A stretch of DNA of 64,000 bases from Gammaproteobacteria bacterium (GCA_004173475.1 SEBU01000001.1:1-64000), one strand, 5' to 3'. Shown: positions 18,101 to 26,784, counted from the stretch's first letter. The notes: a model not told the origin generated them from the letters alone. Numbers and translations are program-made.

Positions 18101-19710
18101 GTGACGCATTCCGTGTTGCACTTGCAGATGCGTTTCGAGTCGCAACTGACCCGGCGGAAGTACAACAAATCAGCTGTCGCATGTTGGGCGAGTACCTCAA
18201 TGTTAATAGCGTCATCTACACCGAATTAAGCGCTGAAAATGATTTGATCAATGAGCACGAATATACACGTCCCAACACTCGAATTGACGGGCGTTTTTAT
18301 GCATGGCGTAACAACGAACTCTTAAACGAAAAATTTCTGGCCGGTGAAACTATTGCAGCGCGAGACATACGTAATTTCCCTGCCTTAACAAGCCAACAAT
18401 TAAAGCTCTGCCATTCGCTGAATATAGCCACATTTATTAGTATTCCCATAGTTCATGATGAACAAATTGTTGCCGCATTAAATATTACGCATTCAAAACC
18501 GTGCATTTGTTCTGAATCAGAAATTTTGTTAATTAAAGAAGTTGCCGAACGCACTTTTGATGCGATTGATCGCGTGCGTGCTGAACAGGCCGTGTGTCAA
18601 CGAGAAATAGAATTGCGTGAGGCAGATGCACGTAAAAACGAATTTATTGCCGTGCTCTCGCACGAGCTTCGTAATCCGCTTGCGCCTATATTAAACGCAT
18701 TACATATTATTGAAGCAGCTGAAATCGGCAGTAAAGCATCCACTGATGCGCAAGTTGTTGTGCGGCGTCACGTCGGACTCATGTCGCGACTCATAGACGA
18801 CTTGTTAGATATAACCCGCATTGCGCAAGGTAAAATTCAACTTAAAACGACCAAGCTGGAACTCAATAAAATTATTAGCCAAACGGTGCGTGATCATTCT
18901 TCGATATTTGAAAAGAATGAATTAACGCTTACGTTTAATCCTGCACCCGAAGATACCTGGGTTAAAGGAGACAGGAGCAGACTGTCCCAAGCTATCGGAA
19001 ATATATTACACAACTGTGCGAAATTTACGTCCGCTGGGGGCAGCACCTCAATTACCGTGTCCACCGAAGAAAATAATGCAGTGATCATAATAAAAGATTC
19101 AGGCGTTGGAATGACCAGCGAATTTATCGAACAAATGTTCAAACCCTTTGTTCAAGGTGAGGCGACTCTTGATCGCAGTAAAGGCGGGCTGGGTTTGGGT
19201 TTAGCCTTGTGTAAGCGTTTAATTGAGTTACATCGCGGGACTATTAGTGCACTTAGCGATGGAATTGGCCACGGGGCTGAATTTCATATTAGATTACCGC
19301 TTGTTGATGCACCTCAGCGGACCCTAAAAAAGGTCAGTAAAAATTCTCAGATTATTCAGCGCAGAATATTAATTACTGAAGATAACGAAGACTCAGCAGA
19401 CACTTTAGGCGCCCTGCTGGAGTTTGGTGGTCACGATGTATCGATTACTTACGATGGTCCGAATGGAATTGATCGTGCACGCGAGTTTATGCCGGATTTT
19501 GTTGTTTGCGATATTGGCTTGCCCGATTTAAATGGTTACGAAGTTGCGAGAAAATTTAAAACTGATGAAGATTTAAATCAAATTACACTCATCGCACTGA
19601 GCGGTTATGCCATGCCGGAAGATCTTAAACGTGCGCGTGAGGCAGGCTTTGACCATTACCTTAAAAAACCGGCCGATATTAAAAAGCTCGAAGAAATTTT
19701 AGGAAGTTAA
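15169..19710 (+). CDS. CheB/CheR-PAS-GAF hybrid histidine kinase with receiver
   Basis: A 1513-residue soluble multidomain signalling protein. Order: CheB methylesterase (about 20-205; GASSGG with Ser32, FHLSPEHDSHL, LTGTGSDG), CheR methyltransferase (about 230-475; VWSVGCATGEEAYSLAM, then DLVLCRNVLIYLE), a glutamate-rich coiled coil (about 646-725), two PAS domains (about 735-970), a GAF-like domain (about 975-1140), HisKA with His1165 in SHELRNP, HATPase_c (NILHNCAKF, DSGVGM, GLGLGLAL) and a C-terminal receiver (phosphoacceptor Asp1448, signature Lys in LKKP). All key residues are present. Such proteins join receptor-type methylation chemistry to phosphorelay. No membrane segment and no output regulator is next to it. 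The start is GTG 15169 or ATG 15181; neither has a clear ribosome site. Confidence 0.93.
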   Translation: MNAAMTDTHTSDETNNETSSAPTPVVVGIGASSGGLSALKKLVTTIPVDSGVAYVIVFHLSPEHDSHLAELLQPHSPIPVMQVTGEVLIEPNQIYVIPPGKNLDPIDSHLRISQIEQERRKRAPIDHFFRALAGTHDGNAVAIILTGTGSDGTLGIQEVKGMGGLTVVQDPVEAECDGMPQSALSTGVIDLVLPLSDMISYVLKYLTTQPRLFVPNDDDEKTRPALSKTLAIIREKVGSDFTRYKQSTIMRRIRRRMQLANIEEINEYLNLLNTNPDEVVALANDFLINVTSFFRDQNVFEELEHKIIPELFKGKLDSDFVRVWSVGCATGEEAYSLAMLLHEHAEKIPNPPQIQIFASDLHEFSLKKAREGLYSGDIETDISSERLDKFFRKENGSYRIRSDIRDHIVFSPHNLLADPPFSRVDLVLCRNVLIYLERNLQPDIIRLFHYSLKPNGYLVLGTAESINQSDLFTTENKANGIYLKRNVPCPESRLSVFPIMQSKGNNLNQLQTHSESLSYGALHHRMVERYAQPSILVNSENKVVHLSSRAGRYLTHPGGMPTTTIFKLVRDELQAEVRAILHMASERSVPYKSRPVKLKIEGDLREVVIHACQNFEEGSGFTLLIFEEREVTTAKEGTETDAQGGIAQPELEIELELTKRRLQAAIDEYETSQEEMRASNEELLSANEELRSTLEELETSKEELQSINEELQTANQENRHKVAELGQITDDLQHLMSATHIATLFLDRKLRILRFTPQVGELFNLRAMDRGRPISDLTHRLSYDDLMKDAAEVLEKLTPSDREVKDTKGNWYLARMRPYRTADDRIEGVVLTFVDITARKESEIALRQSEERYRVLFEAMDEGFCVVEKIANDNSADDFKVLVANPAFQKLTGFVDAEGRCIKEIVPGQLGFWKDIFNRLDNSQESTHFECENHYSQRWFEISLFRLPNVYGPHIAVLLKDIHDQKRIEEELRASAQRDAFRVALADAFRVATDPAEVQQISCRMLGEYLNVNSVIYTELSAENDLINEHEYTRPNTRIDGRFYAWRNNELLNEKFLAGETIAARDIRNFPALTSQQLKLCHSLNIATFISIPIVHDEQIVAALNITHSKPCICSESEILLIKEVAERTFDAIDRVRAEQAVCQREIELREADARKNEFIAVLSHELRNPLAPILNALHIIEAAEIGSKASTDAQVVVRRHVGLMSRLIDDLLDITRIAQGKIQLKTTKLELNKIISQTVRDHSSIFEKNELTLTFNPAPEDTWVKGDRSRLSQAIGNILHNCAKFTSAGGSTSITVSTEENNAVIIIKDSGVGMTSEFIEQMFKPFVQGEATLDRSKGGLGLGLALCKRLIELHRGTISALSDGIGHGAEFHIRLPLVDAPQRTLKKVSKNSQIIQRRILITEDNEDSADTLGALLEFGGHDVSITYDGPNGIDRAREFMPDFVVCDIGLPDLNGYEVARKFKTDEDLNQITLIALSGYAMPEDLKRAREAGFDHYLKKPADIKKLEEILGS

Positions 19711-19834
19711 ATCGATGCGATTCTGCATGATTGGTAAAGCGCACATTGCGGATGAACGTCAGGAAGGAGCGTTATTAAAACAGGGAGATTTATTGCGGCC
19801 CAAACAAACGTAATTTTGAAGCCCAGCAAATTAA

Positions 19835-19870
19835 AAACCCCAGCACCTTTCGGTGACTGGGGTTTATCTT
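19835..19870 (-). terminator. Terminator downstream of tRNA-Ser (possibly bidirectional)
   Basis: AAACCCCAG-CACC (19835-19847), a TTTC loop, then GGTG-A-CTGGGGTTT (19852-19865) form a long stem with a single bulged A. It ends 8 bp before the tRNA 3' end on the minus strand and may also end the hybrid kinase transcript. Confidence 0.8.
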
Positions 19871-19873
19871 ATA

Positions 19874-19961
19874 TGGCGGTGAGAGAGGGAGTCGAACCCT
19901 CGATACCTTACGATATACACACTTTCCAGGCGTGCTCCTTCGGCCACTCGGACACCTCACC
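19874..19961 (-). tRNA. tRNA-Ser(GGA)
   Basis: An 88-nt class II tRNA with a long variable arm and an encoded CCA. The acceptor GGTGAGG pairs with TCTCACC, the T-loop reads GGTTCGACTCC, and the anticodon loop CTGGAAA gives GGA (Ser codons UCC/UCU). Its 5'-most 22 nt are duplicated upstream (see repeat at 19940-20161). Confidence 0.95.
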
Positions 19962-20161
19962 AATTTTTAAAACTACTTAAAACGTTTTCTTAACTGCACG
20001 CTGCGTGCTCGTTACCGCCCTACTGGCGTTGTCTTCGTAAACTTCGGCTCGGCCACTCGGACACCTCACCAATTTTTAAAACTACTTAAAACGTTTTCTT
20101 AACTGCACGCTGCGTGCTCGTTACCGCCCTGCGGGCGTTGTCTTCGTAAACTTCGGCTCGG
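19940..20161 (-). repeat. 109-bp tandem duplication including the 5' end of tRNA-Ser
   Basis: Copy 1 (19940-20048) and copy 2 (20049-20157) differ at only two positions, and 4 bp of a third unit follow. Each unit holds the first 22 nt of tRNA-Ser, a 39-nt AT-rich stretch, and two small palindromes (GCACGCTGCGTGC and CGCCCTGCGGGCG in copy 2). Copy 2's tRNA part is a dead fragment, since no anticodon arm follows. It extends the upstream region of the real tRNA. Confidence 0.93.
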
Positions 20162-20245
20162 TCATTCAAAATTTAACCAACATCAGAATAACTAGACAGT
20201 CGCTGAGGGGCCGCAATGTACACAAGCAACTATAAAAAGGCAATA

Positions 20246-20809
20246 TTATTTGGTTGGCCAAACACTAAAAATACTATTCACATCTACTTCCGGTGGTTCG
20301 GAAATATCTTGTGCCGGAGTACCAACATAAATGAAGCCTATTATTTCATCTGACGGAGCCAATCCAAGACCCTCTATAACTACCTCGTTATAGGCCAAGT
20401 CCCCGGTCTTCCAAATTGCACCAAAGCCCAACGCAAATAAAGCGTTCAACATATTTTGCGTTGCAGCTCCACATGCGAGGCGCTGCTCGTGTTTAGGAAT
20501 TGAGGGGTGCTCCTGACATTTAGCGATACTGACGATGATCATTGGAGCGCGGAACGGGAGGTTCTTAGTTTTCTCAACAACGGATGGAGAGACATCTGGG
20601 TTGGCTTTTGTTAAGGCAGTCACTAACAAATTGCTTAAATCATTCAACCCTTCGCCCTCAATGGCTAGAAAGTGCCATGGACGAAGTTTTCCGTGGTCTG
20701 CCGCCCTGGAGGCAGCCTTGAAAACCTCGATCAAATCAGCCTTGCTTGGTGCTGGCTGCGTCACCTTACTTACCGAAACTCGTTTTTGTAATAGTTTTAG
20801 TGCGTCCAC
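20246..20809 (-). CDS. Nitroreductase family protein, YdjA-like
   Basis: A 187-residue flavoprotein of the small nitroreductase class. The start MDALKLLQKRVSVSKV with the RxS FMN-phosphate contact, AADHGKLRPWHFLAI, and the later GFGAIWKTGDLAY are typical of E. coli YdjA. These enzymes use FMN and NAD(P)H. The physiological substrate is unknown. It is divergent from the coiled-coil gene, with 147 bp between them. Confidence 0.9.
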   Translation of the reverse strand: MDALKLLQKRVSVSKVTQPAPSKADLIEVFKAASRAADHGKLRPWHFLAIEGEGLNDLSNLLVTALTKANPDVSPSVVEKTKNLPFRAPMIIVSIAKCQEHPSIPKHEQRLACGAATQNMLNALFALGFGAIWKTGDLAYNEVVIEGLGLAPSDEIIGFIYVGTPAQDISEPPEVDVNSIFSVWPTK

Positions 20810-20956
20810 ATTTACCTCACTTTCTTAGAATATCTGTCGATTTATAGGGCTTAAATTCGTATATCGGTAAACCTGTACCATAATAAATGGATCTCAGGGT
20901 AAAACACTTACTTACCCGCCAGTTAGAGCAGCTTGTAACCCGTAACGAGTCAATCC

Positions 20957-22231
20957 ATGCAAGTACCAAACGCCATTCTGGTGGTCGCGGCAGAAATCAA
21001 CATAGTGCTTATAATCAGCACCGTGTTTTTTTTTGTACATGCACGCAAACTTAAATCACTGGTACGTCGTCAGCAAGAAAAACTTTTAGAACTTTTGCAG
21101 GTTAAAAAATCTACACCGGAACCGCCACCGCCAAGCGTCGTCACCGATTATAAAACTTATTTAAATAGAGAGTTGGACGCGACATCCACACAATTTAGTA
21201 CAGAGTCGCCGGGCGCCGATATTGCCCTCGAACTTCCAGATGATAGCCCTGTCTTCCAACGAATTCTTGCCTTACGTTATGCATTTTTACGCGCCGAAGA
21301 ATTGGGTACAACGGAAGAAATTGGAACGCAAGCATACTGGAATATTTTTCAACAAACATTAACTCCTTTATTAAGCTCATCGCAATCTCCGCTCAATGTA
21401 GATAACTCTGACAGTGAAGAGGAACTGAACACCGCGAAGAAGCGAATTGAAAACTTGGAAAAATTTAAACGTTTGTTTTTTGATATGGAAAAGCAGTGGA
21501 AGGACGCGCAGGCGAATGCCCAGGATTATTATGGTCAATTGTTGGAGTTATCAGAAGGTGTTCATGACCGAGAAGCATTTAACGACGTGTTGCAAAACTA
21601 TCACGGCGTTTATGATTCCATTAGTCAAAACATTACCCAGGTAGTCCAAAATACGGACTCATTTGATAACAAAAAAATCATTAATATAACGAGACAAGAT
21701 CCTCGCGCTGCTGAAGAGATCGTAAAGCTAAGAAATGTCGCTGCGGATCAGCACCGCATTATTAATAATTTGCAGAAAAAACTTGAAGAGGCGACAACAG
21801 CTGAGGAAAAAGAGATCGTCATAGTTGAGCTTCAACAACAATTACAACGCCAGGTTCGATTTGTACAGGAATCGGAGACTTGCATCCAATTGCTCGAAGA
21901 TGAACTCGCAAAAGCCCACGAAGAAATAGTACTTAAAGATAAGACGCTTGACGAAACAAGTCTGTTGAGCGAAGAGAATCAACAGATCAAAAGTACGTTG
22001 CACAATTTTACCTTAGAGAGCAGAGACCTTTTAAACAGCATTAACGAGCTGGAAGAGGAAAATGATTCGCTTAAACAAAATATGAACCAGACAGCTCCAA
22101 TAGCAACACACGCTGTAACGAAAGAAACAGTTTCTGATTCAAATAAAATTCATACCGAATTAAGTGAGTTGAAAAAGCAATACGCTGAGCTTGAAGAGAG
22201 ATATTTGGATCTGAAATTAAGTCAATTGTAA
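20957..22231 (+). CDS. Membrane-anchored coiled-coil protein
   Basis: A 424-residue protein I do not recognise. One N-terminal transmembrane segment (about residues 7-27, AEINIVLIISTVFFFV) is followed by a basic patch (HARKLKSLVRRQQEK), so the bulk is probably cytoplasmic. Most of residues 150-424 is heptad-like and rich in Glu, Lys, Gln and Leu, strongly suggesting long coiled coils. A proline-rich stretch (TPEPPPPS) lies near residue 55. It is followed in the same direction, after 161 bp, by the CyaB-like cyclase. A structural or scaffold role is a guess. Confidence 0.85.
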   Translation: MQVPNAILVVAAEINIVLIISTVFFFVHARKLKSLVRRQQEKLLELLQVKKSTPEPPPPSVVTDYKTYLNRELDATSTQFSTESPGADIALELPDDSPVFQRILALRYAFLRAEELGTTEEIGTQAYWNIFQQTLTPLLSSSQSPLNVDNSDSEEELNTAKKRIENLEKFKRLFFDMEKQWKDAQANAQDYYGQLLELSEGVHDREAFNDVLQNYHGVYDSISQNITQVVQNTDSFDNKKIINITRQDPRAAEEIVKLRNVAADQHRIINNLQKKLEEATTAEEKEIVIVELQQQLQRQVRFVQESETCIQLLEDELAKAHEEIVLKDKTLDETSLLSEENQQIKSTLHNFTLESRDLLNSINELEEENDSLKQNMNQTAPIATHAVTKETVSDSNKIHTELSELKKQYAELEERYLDLKLSQL

Positions 22232-22392
22232 ATAACACAAGCGCAGTCAATAACAATTAATTAATCCTATTTAACCTGGTCAGGCAATGGACATTTAATC
22301 GAGAGAAAGCTTAATATACTACGAGTCGCAGTAAGCCTTTAGAAAGGCAATATCTACTAAAATAAAAGTGCGTCTAATCGGATACCGACAAA

Positions 22393-23775
22393 ATGAGCAG
22401 CAAACAAGAATCTCTACAAATACAAGCTGAATCTCCTCAACAACAATATTACTTTCGCACCCTCATCTGTTTCGCAGCAGCAGGAACTTTAGCGGCATAT
22501 ATCAACTGGTCGAATATAAGTTATTTGTTTGCGATCACAATTATCGGCCTGTTGGCCTACGCTTACGGGACTTATTTTTTTACCCACAAGCAAGCACCGG
22601 ACACGTTAGTTAAAACATCGCGTTGGCTTTCCTACGTGGATGCAGGGCTTATTGGATTGGTTTTGGGATTTACCAATTTCAGTATTTTACCCTGCGTACT
22701 TTTTCTCACCATGATTCAATTTAATGCGTTGATCACTGGAGGGATTAGAAAATTATTGGAAGATAACTCTGCATTTGCGGTGGGTGTTCTAATAAGCTTT
22801 ATATTTCATTCACCCAGCTTCGTGTTATCAACGAATGTAGAAATCAGCATGTCCAGCCTTATAGGCATTGCCACCTATTTTTTAGTTTATGCAGTTTATA
22901 TGCATCAGCGTTTTCACAAAATGTCGCTCTCGCAAAAGCAACTTGAGAACGAGCAAAAATGGCACAAGATTCGGGCTTACAAGCTGTCGCGCTACTTACC
23001 GCCCACGGTATGGAAAGCAATTAATCAAGGTAAAGATGAAACCTTGCAGGCCGAACGCAAAAAAATTAGCATTTTCTTTTCGGATATCAAAGATTTTAGT
23101 CAGCTGGCAGAAGAGATAGAAGCTGAAGCATTGAATGAGCTTCTGAATCACTATTTAACCGAGATGTCGAAAATAGTCACCCAGCATGGCGGCACCATTG
23201 ATAAATTTATGGGCGACGCGATTATGGTGTTATTCGGGGATAGCAACAGTCAGGGTGTAAAGGCTGATTGTGTGCGATGCGTTTCGATGGCAGTTGCAAT
23301 GAAAAAGAAAATGCGTTCGTTGCAATTGGAATGGTTCAACCAGGGTATTAAAAAGCCGCTACAAATCCGTATGGGCATTAACACGGGGTATTGCACCGTC
23401 GGTACCTTCGGTACGTCGAGTCACCTCGATTACACCGTGTTGGGAACACAGGTTAATTTAGCAAGTCGCCTTGAGTCGGCAGCCGAACCTGACGAAATTC
23501 TAATCTCTCACGAAACCTGGTCACTGTGTAAAGATACTATTATGTGTCGTGACAAGGGTGAAATTCAGGTAAAAGGATTCGCGCAGCCCGTAAAAGTTTA
23601 TCAAGTAGCAGATTTGCGCAAAGATTTAGGCAAAAACCAAAGTTATTTTGAAGACCGTGCGGAAGGATTTTCAATGTACCTGGATATGGATAAAATTCGT
23701 AACTACGATAAGGAAAAAGTTATAGAGTCTCTGGAAAAAGCCGCTGAAAAATTACGCGATAAAGTTATTGTTTAG
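22393..23775 (+). CDS. cyaB: Membrane class III adenylate cyclase, CyaB-like
   Basis: A 460-residue cyclase. The N-terminal third has about five to six hydrophobic helices (residues 22-175), like the MASE2 sensor of Pseudomonas CyaB. The linker KLSRYLPPTVWKAI is as in that family, and the catalytic domain spans about 220-400. Metal-binding Asp231 (FFSDIKDF) and Asp275 (KFMGDAIMVLF), the adenine-selecting Lys271, LDYTVLG and the NLASRLE Asn/Arg pair are all present. It should therefore make cAMP from ATP at the inner membrane. A CRP-type site lies elsewhere in the window. The gene converges on queF, leaving 5 bp. Confidence 0.92.
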   Translation: MSSKQESLQIQAESPQQQYYFRTLICFAAAGTLAAYINWSNISYLFAITIIGLLAYAYGTYFFTHKQAPDTLVKTSRWLSYVDAGLIGLVLGFTNFSILPCVLFLTMIQFNALITGGIRKLLEDNSAFAVGVLISFIFHSPSFVLSTNVEISMSSLIGIATYFLVYAVYMHQRFHKMSLSQKQLENEQKWHKIRAYKLSRYLPPTVWKAINQGKDETLQAERKKISIFFSDIKDFSQLAEEIEAEALNELLNHYLTEMSKIVTQHGGTIDKFMGDAIMVLFGDSNSQGVKADCVRCVSMAVAMKKKMRSLQLEWFNQGIKKPLQIRMGINTGYCTVGTFGTSSHLDYTVLGTQVNLASRLESAAEPDEILISHETWSLCKDTIMCRDKGEIQVKGFAQPVKVYQVADLRKDLGKNQSYFEDRAEGFSMYLDMDKIRNYDKEKVIESLEKAAEKLRDKVIV

Positions 23776-23780
23776 CAGAT

Positions 23781-24611
23781 TTATTGTCTTAACAGACGCC
23801 CTGCCCTGGGTAAAGCGACTTCATTTGAACTTCTAAAGGGATTGATATCGAGCCCTCCCCGCCGTGTGTAACGCGCATATACCGAAAGATATTCAGGTTC
23901 GCAACGACGTTGAATATCTGAAAAAATTCTCTCGACACAATGTTCGTGAAAATCCTGATGTTCGCGAAACGAAATCACATAACGCAACAGCGCCTCATGA
24001 TTTATCTTCGGGCCCAAATATTCAATAAATAAACTTGCCCAATCAGGTTGACCCGTTACCGGACAATTACTTTTTAACAGATTGGTGTATAGATATTCAC
24101 TTACAGGATTGTCCTTATCGGCGGTTAATAAATTAGCGTTAGGGTGATATTGATCTACCATCACATCCAATTCATCGAGACAAAATGCCGAGGAGAGAGA
24201 ATCTATCTGTAAGACATCATTATCTTGTAGACGATACAAGCTAACCAAAACCTCAGCACCTGCGGCAGCAGATAAATCCTTTACCAGTAACTTTTCAAGT
24301 TGATTCCAGGTTAAAAATTTTGTTTGGTTTAATGAATTCAAATAGAGCTTGAAAGATTTCGATTCAATAATAAACGGGCTATCGCATGGAATTGAAAATT
24401 CAGCAACCGCAACCTCGGGCTTACCATGGGCATTCAGCCAGGATAATTCATACCCAGTCCAAATATCTCTCCCGTAAAACGGCAATTTAGTCGTAATGCC
24501 AAGCGCTTTACGAGATTCGCTTCGAGGAATGGGGAATAATAGACTTGCATCATACTCGGAAATATAAGCAGTCTTCTGCCCAAGGGGGCTGGAATCAACT
24601 GAGTGTGCCAT
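23781..24611 (-). CDS. queF: NADPH-dependent 7-cyano-7-deazaguanine reductase
   Basis: A 276-residue enzyme of queuosine biosynthesis that reduces preQ0 to preQ1 in the cytoplasm. It is the long, two-domain form. ESKSFKLYLNSLNQTKF at 83-99 is the QueF NADPH-binding motif. SNCPVTGQPDW carries the nucleophile Cys183 and Asp190, and the C-terminal FREHQDFHEHCVERIF is conserved. The ABC transporter permease ends 11 bp upstream of its start region, so the three minus-strand genes yadG-yadH-queF may share a transcript. Confidence 0.96.
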   Translation of the reverse strand: MAHSVDSSPLGQKTAYISEYDASLLFPIPRSESRKALGITTKLPFYGRDIWTGYELSWLNAHGKPEVAVAEFSIPCDSPFIIESKSFKLYLNSLNQTKFLTWNQLEKLLVKDLSAAAGAEVLVSLYRLQDNDVLQIDSLSSAFCLDELDVMVDQYHPNANLLTADKDNPVSEYLYTNLLKSNCPVTGQPDWASLFIEYLGPKINHEALLRYVISFREHQDFHEHCVERIFSDIQRRCEPEYLSVYARYTRRGGLDINPFRSSNEVALPRAGRLLRQ

Positions 24612-24622
24612 TTACAATCTCA

Positions 24623-25396
24623 TTAAGCGCGCAAACGCTTTCCAGTTTTTAATAAATGTAAACTAATAACAAATAAAATCACAACACTCACGGACAAACC
24701 TAATATCGCATTTACGATATTGATATCGCTCACCCCTAATATGCCGTAACGAAATGCATTCACCATATGCAAAATTGGATTTAGACGCGAAATATGTTGC
24801 CAGATTTCAGGGAGCATACTTATCGAATAAAATACACCGCCAAAGTAGGTTAAAGGTGTAAGAATAAATGTGGGCACTATGGAGACATCATCAAAGGTGT
24901 TTGCATAAACGGCATTTATGAAACCGGCCAATGAAAAAAGCATGGAAGTGAGCAAAACAATACTAAAGGTGATTAACCAGCTGTGAATATGTAAATGCGT
25001 AAATATGAGCGACATTAAAGTCACGAGTATTCCCACGCAAAGACCTCGCGCAACCCCGCCCATCGTATAACCTAGCAGTATTACGTAATTCGGTGTCGGT
25101 GAAACTAGCACTTCTTCAATACTGCGCTGAAATTTCGCGCTAAAAAATGACGATACAACATTCGCGTAAGCGTTGGTTAAGACTGCCATCATAATCAGCC
25201 CGGGAGCAACAAACTGAATATAACTAAAGCCGCCCATGTCACCGATACGGCCACCGATAAGTTTTCCGAAAATGACAAAATACAAGGCCATAGTAATAAC
25301 AGGCGGTAATAATGTTTGAACCCAAATGCGCATGAAACGTTTAATTTCTTTACGCAAGATGGTGACAAATGCAATCCACTGTTCGCGAAGTTCCAT
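24623..25396 (-). CDS. yadH: ABC-2 type transporter permease, YadH-like
   Basis: A 257-residue inner-membrane protein with about six hydrophobic helices, belonging to the ABC-2 export permeases. The C-terminal part has the family motif region FxSxxxLPxxxxxxxxxNPxxxxxxxxRxxxLG, seen as YSISMLPEIW, then LNPILHMVNAFRYGILG. It partners the ATPase encoded 1 bp upstream (the ATPase stop and this start are nearly touching). The exported substrate is unknown in this family. Confidence 0.93.
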   Translation of the reverse strand: MELREQWIAFVTILRKEIKRFMRIWVQTLLPPVITMALYFVIFGKLIGGRIGDMGGFSYIQFVAPGLIMMAVLTNAYANVVSSFFSAKFQRSIEEVLVSPTPNYVILLGYTMGGVARGLCVGILVTLMSLIFTHLHIHSWLITFSIVLLTSMLFSLAGFINAVYANTFDDVSIVPTFILTPLTYFGGVFYSISMLPEIWQHISRLNPILHMVNAFRYGILGVSDINIVNAILGLSVSVVILFVISLHLLKTGKRLRA

Positions 25397-25397
25397 A

Positions 25398-26333
25398 TCA
25401 CTTTCCTCCCGAACTATTCGATGACTGTGCGATCATTGAAACAAACATTTCTTCCAGACGATTTGCCTTGTTACGCATGCTGATAATCGTAATACCTTGC
25501 GAACTCAAACTTAAAAAAACGTCGTTAACGGATTGACCACGCTCTATTTCTACTTCAAATGAGTGCTCGTCGATTTTTTCAGTTTTAAAACCAGCAATGC
25601 TTAAATTTTCCGGAAGGTTTCCCGATGTGTCTAAAATAAAAACCTCTTTATTTAACTGCTGAAGCAAATTTTTAACACTGGTATTTTTTACGAGCACCCC
25701 TTTATCGATAATAGCTACATTTCGACAAAGGCTTTCCGCTTCTTCCAAATAGTGAGTGGTCAATATAATAGTGGTTCCGGCCTCGTTAATTTCGCGCAGA
25801 AAATCCCACATGGATCTGCGCAATTCTATATCAACACCTGCGGTAGGCTCATCAAGAATAAGTAACTTCGGCTCATGCACAAGTGCTCGGGCAATCATCA
25901 GGCGACGCTTCATGCCACCCGACAATGTGCGCGCCGGAGACTCCCGTTTATCCCATAAGTTTAATTTTTTTAAATATTTTTCAGTTTGGCTTTTCGCAAA
26001 TTCACGTGGCAAGCCATAATATCCTGCTTGTTGTAAAACAATATCTTCAACTTTTTCAAATAAATTAAAATTGAATTCTTGCGGTACGACGCCCAGAAAC
26101 TTTTTAGCCTGAGAAAAATTGGTATCAATGTTAACGCCAAAAACTTCTACATCACCTGATGTTTTGCGTACCAATGAGCTGATAATACCAATCGTGGTAG
26201 ACTTACCCGCACCGTTCGGGCCGAGCACTGCGAAAAAGTCACCAGGCATTACATCCAGCGAAATACCTTTTAAAGCTTCGAACTTATTATTGTAAACTTT
26301 AGTGAGATTACGAATCGAAAGTGCTGCAGACAT
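25398..26333 (-). CDS. yadG: ABC transporter ATP-binding protein, YadG-like
   Basis: A 311-residue ATPase that powers the YadH permease. Walker A GPNGAGKST is at 38-46, signature LSGGM at 137-141, and Walker B with DEPTAG at 161-166, followed by the H-loop TTHYLEE. The C-terminal extension of about 90 residues is usual for ABC-2 exporters. It is first in the unit, and its promoter must lie in the 46 bp shared with the divergent PA2817-like gene. Confidence 0.95.
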   Translation of the reverse strand: MSAALSIRNLTKVYNNKFEALKGISLDVMPGDFFAVLGPNGAGKSTTIGIISSLVRKTSGDVEVFGVNIDTNFSQAKKFLGVVPQEFNFNLFEKVEDIVLQQAGYYGLPREFAKSQTEKYLKKLNLWDKRESPARTLSGGMKRRLMIARALVHEPKLLILDEPTAGVDIELRRSMWDFLREINEAGTTIILTTHYLEEAESLCRNVAIIDKGVLVKNTSVKNLLQQLNKEVFILDTSGNLPENLSIAGFKTEKIDEHSFEVEIERGQSVNDVFLSLSSQGITIISMRNKANRLEEMFVSMIAQSSNSSGGK

Positions 26334-26379
26334 AGTGCCCCTGCTTTCAGAATGAATTAACGATACGAGATTTTAATTT

Positions 26380-26784
26380 ATGACAATTGAAGATATAGAC
26401 ACGGCTTATTCTGATTTTCATTTAAACCTGCTAAATACTTTTATCGAGCAAATAAAGGATCAACCACCTTTCTGCCTGGAAAATTGCGACCAAGACGACC
26501 AGGAATTTTTAAACGAGCTAGATCAATTGCCCAAAGTTGGGGGTAGCGAGCTTTTAATTCAAGGGCAACAATTGTTTTGTCGAATTGTAGCAGGCTATCC
26601 GCATCTCATGCCTTTAGTTCCAAGAGATCTTTTGTGGTTTTTTGGAGGGGACTGTTTACATTACATGCCTGACGAAGAGATTTCGGTATTTCAAAAATTA
26701 GACGAATTGCGTCAAAGCGCAAAAGATTCGAACGAAACTTTTTCGTATGAAAAGGCTCGCTTGAGCACCATGGGATTACATTAG
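26380..26784 (+). CDS. PA2817 family protein
   Basis: A 134-residue acidic soluble protein resembling the Pseudomonas PA2817 family of unknown function. Recognisable parts are FHLNLLNTFIEQI, then QLFCRIVAGYPHLMPLVPRDLLWFFGGDCLHYMPDEE. No catalytic motif is evident. It is divergent from the yadG operon, and the tRNA operon on the other strand ends 36 bp after its stop. Confidence 0.8.
   Translation: MTIEDIDTAYSDFHLNLLNTFIEQIKDQPPFCLENCDQDDQEFLNELDQLPKVGGSELLIQGQQLFCRIVAGYPHLMPLVPRDLLWFFGGDCLHYMPDEEISVFQKLDELRQSAKDSNETFSYEKARLSTMGLH

Noticed and set aside
20049-20070. A second tRNA-Ser gene
   Set aside because: Only the first 22 nt are present; the anticodon, variable and T arms are missing.
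19940-20161. Attachment site of an integrated element at tRNA-Ser
   Set aside because: The duplicated part is the 5' end and tandem, not a distant direct repeat of the 3' end, and no integrase is nearby.
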